Below, piece after piece: positions 58,901-64,000 of a DNA stretch of 64,000 nucleotides. The position numbers were made by a program, and so were the translations under genes. Source of the stretch: Phoronis australis (taxonomy: Eukaryota > Phoronida > Phoronidae); assembly GCA_002633005.1 (NCBI GenBank), contig NMRA01000315.1:214221-278220 (forward strand). The letters are read 5' to 3'. Under the pieces are notes generated by a model. The model did not search any database. It was not told the DNA's origin and saw only the letters and a list, made by a program, of their open reading frames with translations. Within the stretch, counting starts at the first letter, position 1, and each line of letters starts with the position of its first letter.

Positions 58901-61900
58901 TCCCTACCGCGTTAGGATTCTATTTGCGTTACCAACAGGAACATCGAAGCAATCTGCAACTCAATAACACGCTTCGGAGTTTATTGGAGTTCGGTAACCC
59001 TAACATCGCGAATTCGAAAACGGGCATGCATGCATCGCTTGTTTCTTGAGCTGCTAACAGAAATAAAATTCTATCTAGGTAAAAAATATCGTGAGCTCGC
59101 TTTTAACACAAGAAAAGGTGTAACGCCATTTACGTTTTCAGCCAACTAAACGGGACGAAATGCTGCTTAAAGGTAACAATTTTCATATGCACAAGGCGTT
59201 ACAGAATTTTGATGTTCCCTTTACTATAAAGCTGTCTGAGTTTGATGCCTACTTTTATTATTTCAGTTATAGCTCATGTCGAAGTCTTCACGGCCACTGA
59301 GGGATGACATTTTAAATGTCATCACGTAGCAAACAGATGCTTGAGCAGAAAATTCAATTCGTTATCAGAATCACAGTTCTTCAGTCCCAATAGTGACTCA
59401 GCAAAGTTCTCTGCTCTTTCAGCGCATATGTAGAACGCGTACACCCAACAATGTTATATTTTCCATCATTTTATCTCAGGTACAAATGTTTCTGTCAGTT
59501 GTGACATTTCCTAACAATTCTGAGAACTGAGCCCTTATGTCGATACAAGAGCAACGCAGAGCGTTGAAATGCGCCCACAATTGCACTGCATACGGTATCC
59601 TTCTAGGGTTGTTTATTGGTACCATAAAGTGGCCAGTAGAGGGCATATATGTAGTATGTTGTACTTTGCAAAATGGGAAGGCATGGTCATTGTCTCCTCA
59701 ATAGGCTAGGGGCAAAATGTGAGTGACCTTCATAATACAAGCACATCCTATACATCACTTGCTTAAAGCACCAAAGAAACATAGAACTAAAAACAAATTT
59801 ACCAACATACGAGATTAGCACAGCATTAGAATGCCAGAAACAAATTTCTACTTCGAACTTTACCTTCACAGTCACGAAGAAACACCAAGTATACACCTGA
59901 AGACCTATGAAAATACAGAGGTCAATGTAAAATACTTAAATTGCCACTAGAGGCATACCGGTAGTCAGAATCATCCTAAAGTCGTCATCGTCCGTTGTCA
60001 ACATCCCATAAATACACTTGCTAAATTTAGTAAAGATCCTGCAAACGGTTTGGGAGATACAGCCATGGGCGCAAAAAAATTGCCACTAGGAGGCGCCACA
60101 GTAATCGAAGTCATGGGAAATTCAGCGTCAACCGTCCTCTTCATAGTACGAACATACATGCCAATTTTCACAATCATACTTAGAGCGGTTTGGTTGATAG
60201 AGGGGTGAACGCCAAAAAACAGTAAGAATGGCCACTAGGTGTCGCAAACTAGATCGAATACATCCGAAAACGGGAGGATAGCGTCATCGCACTAATAGGT
60301 GCCTACATACCAAATTTCAAGAAAATCCGTTAAGGACTTGTGAAGATACAGAGGTAAACGTAAAAAAATAAAATTGCCACTAGGGGGCACACTGGTAGGC
60401 AGATCTGTCCAAAAGTCGTCATCGTCTGTTGTTAACATCATATAAATACACTTATTAAATTTCGTAAAGATCCTGCGAACGGTTTAAGAGATACAGCCAT
60501 AGGCGCAAAAAATAAACAAAACTGCCACTAGAAGGCGCCAAAGTAGTCCAAATCGTCTGAAAATCATTGTCAGCTGTCTTCTTTGTAATAAGCACATACA
60601 TGCCAATTTTCACAATCATCCTTTGAGCGGTTTGGTTGATAGAGGGGTGGACGCAAAAATACAGACTCGAAAACAGTAAAAATGGCCACTAGGTGGCGCA
60701 AACTATGTCGAATCCATCTGAAAACGGGAGGATAGCGTCATCTCACTAATAAGTGCCTACATACCAACTTTCATGAAAATCCGTTCAGGACTTTTGAAGA
60801 TACAAAGGTAAGCGTAAAAAACTAAATTTGCCAATAGGGGGCACACCGGTAGTCGGATCCGTCCGAAAGTCGTCATGTTCCGTTGCTAACATCATATAAA
60901 TATATTTACACAATTTCGTAAAGATCTTGCGAACGGTTTAGGAGATACAGCCATAGGCGAAAAAAAAACTGCCACTTGGAGGCGCCACAGTAGTCGAAAT
61001 CGTCGGAAAGTCATCGTCAATCGTCCTCTACATAGTAAGCATATACATGCCAATTTTCTCAATCATCCTTTGAGCGGTTTGGTTGATAGAGGGGTGGACG
61101 CACAAAAACAGACTCGAAAACACTAAAAATGGCCACTAGGTGGCGCAAACTATTTCGAATCCATCTGAAAACGGGAGTATAGCGTCATCTCACTAATAGG
61201 TGCCTACTGTACATACCAAATTTCATGAAAATCCGTTCAGGACTTTTGAAGATACAAAGGTAAGCGTAAAAAACTAAAATTGCCAATAGGGGGCACACCG
61301 GTAGTCGGATCCGTCCGAAAGTCGTCATGTTCCGTTGCTAACATCATATAAATATACTTACACATTTCCGTAAAGATCCTGCGAACGGTTTAGGAGATAC
61401 AGCCAGAGGCGAAAAAAATGCCACTTGGAGGCGCCACAGTAGTCGAAATCGTCTGATAGTCATCTTCAATCGTCCTCTACATAGTAAGCATATACATGCC
61501 AATTTTCTCAATCATCCTTTGAGCGGTTTGGTTGATAGAGGGGTGGACGCACAAAAACAGACTCGAAAACACTAAGTTCGCACATGCCGTCCCATTCATG
61601 AATAGAACATTATGTGCCAAATTTCATGAACGTATGTCAAAGGGTTTCGAGATAGAGCAGCGGACGTCGGACGCCGGACGCCGCCCGGACGGACGGACTG
61701 ACGGAGATGACGGCATAATGCGTCCACATATAAACATGTGGACGCATAAAAATACATATGTATTAAGTTCTTAGTTTGGAGACGTGCTCGAAAAGGTCCT
61801 TGTTTATTTTCAATTTCAATTGAAATTAGTCATTCCACGTTGAGTTTATTGTGTTAAAGATACAACTTGGCGGAGCAAAGAAGATAAAATAACACAAGAA

Positions 61901-63868
61901 AAGACATTTCAGTTCTTGAGAAATATCATTTTTCAAAATTAAACTTTTAAGAACTCGTTAAGTGGTCCAAAAACTCAAGATTTCACAAAATTTAAGTTTA
62001 TTCTAAAATACTGTTCCAAAACACTTACATGCAAGCTTTTGTCAATTTTTTGATTGCATGCAAAAAATAATGTTTTTCCTACTAAAAATCATTGTTCATA
62101 GACCACTTCTGTTCATTATTGCAATGGTGTACAGCTGAACTTCACATACATGTACATGTTACACAATAACATTTTCATGGTTGATCATAAACTTCAGAGT
62201 TTATCGAAGCTACACCCCAAATTTATTCTTTAGAATGGTCATACACTATACGGCAAGATAGAAGAAGTAAAATCGAGCAAAACTTTACCAACACATTCTC
62301 CCACGCTCTTGGATCCAGAATTAACAGAGAAGGTCCCGGCAGGGCATGGTTTACACTGAGACTGGCCCTCCAAATCTTGAAATTCTCCCATCCGGCACTC
62401 AGAACACTTTGGATACTTTCCGCTTAAATCCACAAAGTATCCAGCAGGGCACGTGCCTGAAAATATGTCAAGTGAATCAATGTTGGTTTCAGTGAAATTC
62501 TGATGATGCATCTCGACGGGCTATTCCAATTACAATCGGTTCCAATGCAGCAAAATGCCAGCTTGTGAATTAGCTGGTACAACTTGCCACTTCCAAAGCA
62601 GACTTTAACGCGAAGCCCAAATGATTAGGTACTTAATCCTTAAACTAGGGGAGTTGCATAAAATGTTCCCTGTTTATTTTCAATAGTATCGAGAATTTAC
62701 CGAAGACTTCACTCTTGAGTTGTATCAAAATCAAAAATTGACTAAGTAATGCGACTCAGTTGTATCAAAGTCAAAAATTGACTAAGTAATGCGACTCAGT
62801 TGTATCAAAATCAAAAATTGACTAAGTAATGCGACTCAGTTGTATCAAAGTCAAAAATTGACTAAGTAATGCGAGTCAAAGAGCATAAGAAAGGACAGCC
62901 TGTATTTGCACAAGATCATAAATACGCAGTAAATTTAGGGAACGTAATTGAGTCCCTATTTGGGACTTTTTCATGAAACTGGGCACAGATGACAGTAAGC
63001 TGAAAGATAACACGACAGCGTTTAATTTGTCGAGCGGCAACTTCCAAAATTTGACCTTAGGTTACCGGTAACTGGGGTGGCGAATTCGCACGAGTGGCCC
63101 CAAAGGACAAACGCGACTTCAAAGATAAGTTTACTTCAGGTTTCACGATTATTCTGACACTTTCTACCTAGAATTGCCGCAAACAAACCTCTCGAATATA
63201 CCAAGATGATTTCTCTAATACGTTTGGCGTCCCCAAAATGCCAGGGTTCCGAAAATGAAAATTGTCAGAGAGTTCTAAACAGAAAGAATGCTTCCTGAGA
63301 ACCAGGATATAGTTTAGTTCAGTAGGTTTTACTCATACACAAAAGATTAATTAACGGTACCATAACTACCACAAGCTCTCATAACTTGCTTGGAACATTT
63401 GTCCTTTCGTGCCAATGACAGTTTCTGTTAATAATCCTCCGAACAGTGACAATGCATTGGCGAATCTAAAATGTAGTACAGAGAGGGGCACAAAAATCCT
63501 AAAATCATTTGCCAATTTTTAAAACAGTTCGTTAGCAAGATATTACAGTAAGTACTCAACTCACTGCATGAGGATGAAGTTGGATTTCTGAAATAGCCCT
63601 CTTGACACTCGACTTCCACATCGCCAGTTGAAATTGTTGTCTGCTGAAGAGTGAGGTTGTACGCTGTCAGAGAAGGAAGTGTCTTGTTTTCCACATCCTT
63701 TTGAAGATTGTTGACTATGTCACTCAGTTTTTTGTCTGCTTCGTTGAATACGTCTCCTCCAGTATAGCTTTCATCCTTTGATATGGTCACGGATAATGTA
63801 AAGTCAATGGTCAATTTGGTTTCCAAGGAAAATGCATCTGTTGCCATTCGTTTCAGTCGATTAAAAGT
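46842..63868 (-). CDS. Gene B: convergent paralog of gene A, partial at its 5' end (17 exons seen)
   Basis: This is a spliced gene on the minus strand that enters from the right edge; the exons are listed separately. The part in the window encodes about 970 residues: second half of a SVEP1-like module, GCC2/GCC3, 2 EGF, 3 TSP1, 2 EGF, degenerate TSP1, CCP, complete second module (two exons), 2 GCC2/GCC3, stalk plus transmembrane helix, and cytoplasmic tail. Exon order and phase match gene A throughout. Many exon lengths are identical (96, 132, 171, 171, 171, 132, 153, 228 and 171 nt). In the first TSP1 repeat I count 41 of 57 residues identical to gene A. The first exon seen begins in phase 0 behind a good acceptor, so at least one upstream exon, and probably the whole signal peptide/CCP/HYR half, lies beyond position 64000. 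All exons seen are open. Confidence 0.87.
47078..47136 (+). repeat. GT-rich microsatellite
   Basis: This is an imperfect (GT)n tract with one unresolved base (n at about 47099). It is in the last intron of gene B. Confidence 0.85.
48043..48292 (-). CDS. gene B exon: Thr/Ala-rich stalk and transmembrane helix
   Basis: It runs from phase 1 to phase 2. A stalk ([18 protein letters not shown] and onward) leads to the hydrophobic helix [20 protein letters not shown], then LRR. Read-through of the donor gives one Arg and a stop. Confidence 0.88.
48518..48673 (-). CDS. gene B exon: GCC2/GCC3 repeat 3 (shortened)
   Basis: This is a 52-codon, phase 1-1 exon: [19 protein letters not shown], then [15 protein letters not shown] and [12 protein letters not shown]. 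It is six codons shorter than gene A's exon, with the loss near the C-terminal end. Confidence 0.93.
48974..49147 (-). CDS. gene B exon: GCC2/GCC3 repeat 2
   Basis: This is a 58-codon, phase 1-1 exon: [16 protein letters not shown], then [15 protein letters not shown] and [15 protein letters not shown]. Confidence 0.95.
49928..50098 (-). CDS. gene B exon: SVEP1-like module 2, C-terminal part
   Basis: This is a 57-codon, phase 1-1 exon: [19 protein letters not shown], then [18 protein letters not shown]. It has the same length and pattern as gene A exon 27. Confidence 0.92.
50162..50505. mobile_element. MITE-like element with CAGGGG ends, copy 2
   Basis: The right end, reverse-complemented, reads CAGGGGCACCATAGAATCAT. 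The left end is the diverged CAGGAGTACCATATCGTACT. The interior is rich in ACGCACGAA and its complement, as in the copy at 12810-13140. Confidence 0.55.
50882..51109 (-). CDS. gene B exon: SVEP1-like module 2, N-terminal part
   Basis: This is a 76-codon, phase 1-1 exon: [20 protein letters not shown], then [20 protein letters not shown] and [11 protein letters not shown]. The polybasic KRKR is at the same place as gene A's RKR. Confidence 0.92.
51512..51730 (-). CDS. gene B exon: CCP/sushi domain
   Basis: This is a 73-codon, phase 1-1 exon: [16 protein letters not shown], then [19 protein letters not shown], then [18 protein letters not shown]. It has the same extended Trp-to-Cys segment as gene A exon 25. 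Confidence 0.93.
51883..52035 (-). CDS. gene B exon: degenerate TSP1 repeat 4
   Basis: This is a 51-codon, phase 1-1 exon: [20 protein letters not shown], then [15 protein letters not shown] and TEDC. The second Cys is missing (CVRPEEG), as in gene A, and the length is identical. Confidence 0.93.
53251..53382 (-). CDS. gene B exon: EGF-like domain 4
   Basis: This is a 44-codon, phase 1-1 exon: KNC closing the previous EGF, then [12 protein letters not shown] and [12 protein letters not shown]. Confidence 0.93.
54860..54955 (-). CDS. gene B exon: EGF-like domain 3
   Basis: This is a 32-codon, phase 1-1 exon: [16 protein letters not shown] then [11 protein letters not shown]. It is one codon shorter than gene A's exon. 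Confidence 0.94.
55604..55774 (-). CDS. gene B exon: TSP1 repeat 3
   Basis: This is a 57-codon, phase 1-1 exon: [20 protein letters not shown], then [14 protein letters not shown] and CNTQTC. The first Trp is replaced (Leu), as gene A has Met there. Confidence 0.95.
56057..56227 (-). CDS. gene B exon: TSP1 repeat 2
   Basis: This is a 57-codon, phase 1-1 exon: [19 protein letters not shown], then [15 protein letters not shown] and CNTHKC. Confidence 0.96.
56791..56961 (-). CDS. gene B exon: TSP1 repeat 1
   Basis: This is a 57-codon, phase 1-1 exon: [19 protein letters not shown], then [15 protein letters not shown] and CNQQGC. It is very close to gene A exon 19. Confidence 0.96.
57381..57512 (-). 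CDS. gene B exon: EGF-like domain 2
   Basis: This is a 44-codon, phase 1-1 exon: ENC closing the previous EGF, then [16 protein letters not shown] and [12 protein letters not shown]. Confidence 0.94.
57854..57949 (-). CDS. gene B exon: EGF-like domain 1
   Basis: This is a 32-codon, phase 1-1 exon: [18 protein letters not shown] then [11 protein letters not shown]. The length is identical to gene A exon 17, and the beta-hydroxylation consensus is kept. Confidence 0.94.
57950..62288 (-). other. large intron of gene B
   Basis: This 4.3 kb separates the GCC2/GCC3 exon from the first EGF exon. Apart from the tandem array at about 59930-61740 I see no supported element, and open stretches carry no domain signature. 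Confidence 0.55.
59930..61740. repeat. higher-order tandem array with GCCACTAGG-GGCGC core
   Basis: About eleven monomers of roughly 150 bases each carry a variant of GCCACTAGGnGGC (for example near 59943, 60082, 60233, 60374, 60525, 60684, 60828, 60970, 61131, 61283 and 61421). Three monomer types alternate A-B-C, which gives units of about 435 to 453 bases, best tracked by gatacagcca at 60056, 60490, 60943 and 61396. The array ends in cggacg repeats and a palindromic ccacatataaacatgtgg segment at about 61715-61743. Confidence 0.85.
62289..62456 (-). CDS. gene B exon: GCC2/GCC3 repeat 1
   Basis: This is a 56-codon, phase 1-1 exon: [17 protein letters not shown], then [15 protein letters not shown] and [18 protein letters not shown]. 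It is the counterpart of gene A exon 16. Confidence 0.95.
62717..62877. repeat. 40-base tandem repeat, four copies
   Basis: Units start ttgtatcaaa(a/g)tcaaaaatt and end aatgcga(c/g)tca. The eleventh base alternates a, g, a, g, so a dimer was probably duplicated. It lies in the first intron of gene B seen here. Confidence 0.92.
63565..63868 (-). CDS. gene B exon: SVEP1-like module 1, C-terminal part
   Basis: It runs from phase 0 to phase 1. It opens [10 protein letters not shown], then [20 protein letters not shown], and ends [17 protein letters not shown]. The R-L-K-R site sits just after the phase 0 junction, as in gene A. It is the most 5' exon of gene B in the window. Confidence 0.9.
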
Positions 63869-63927
63869 CTACAAACAAAGCAGCAACCTGGTGTAAAGTA
63901 CATTGTAAGGTCATACATAATGTCGTG

Positions 63928-63935
63928 TGTGTGTG

Positions 63936-64000
<65 letters not shown>
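63928..64000 (+). repeat. GT microsatellite at the right edge
   Basis: This is a nearly pure (GT)n tract that runs to the end of the window. The window edge may coincide with an assembly break at this repeat. Confidence 0.95.

Noticed and set aside
1-64000. CRISPR array, bacterial operon, riboswitch or prophage
   Set aside because: Exon-intron structure, intron phases and repeat types are eukaryotic. No array of spaced identical repeats with unique spacers exists; the tandem repeats are contiguous.

Overview
The window is intron-rich metazoan DNA. It holds small GT-AG-bounded exons, nearly all in symmetric phase 1, that encode extracellular modules (CCP/sushi, HYR, EGF, TSP1, GCC2/GCC3 ephrin-receptor-like). 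It also holds many MITE-like and tandem repeats, a LINE tail and microsatellites. The domain mix and intron phases suggest an invertebrate deuterostome, such as a hemichordate or cephalochordate. I cannot fix the species from sequence alone. Two ambiguous bases (n) indicate a draft assembly.

Two large paralogous genes face each other tail to tail. Gene A (+ strand) is modelled as 31 exons from a candidate signal-peptide exon at 8033 to a stop codon at 42570, about 1,780 residues. In order it encodes a signal peptide, a short Cys-containing exon, three [CCP-CCP-HYR] triplets, a CCP, a SVEP1-like module with polybasic sites, GCC2/GCC3, 2 EGF, 3 TSP1, 2 EGF, a degenerate TSP1, a CCP, a second SVEP1-like module, 2 GCC2/GCC3, a Ser/Thr-rich stalk, a transmembrane helix and a short cytoplasmic tail. 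Gene B (- strand) enters from the right edge at 63868 and ends at 46842. It shows 17 exons that match gene A exon for exon from the first SVEP1-like module onward, with the same phases and often the same exon length. Its N-terminal CCP/HYR half should lie beyond position 64000.

Layout: 1-7879 is non-coding, with repeats and an LTR-like GC-rich patch. 7880-42570 is gene A. 42571-46841 is the 4.3 kb spacer between the two 3' ends, with a MITE and a large inverted repeat carrying a nested MITE. 46842-63868 is gene B, whose 4.3 kb intron holds a higher-order tandem array. 63869-64000 ends in a GT microsatellite.

Both products look like type I membrane proteins with very large mosaic ectodomains, so a cell-surface adhesion, recognition or matrix-binding role is the natural inference. 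No biochemical function can be read directly. The CCP/SVEP1-like module/GCC2-GCC3 order resembles part of secreted SVEP1 (polydom), but the TSP1 repeats, the transmembrane helix and the conserved tail are not SVEP1 features. One CCP exon of gene A carries an apparent one-base frameshift, which could be a sequencing error or a real lesion.
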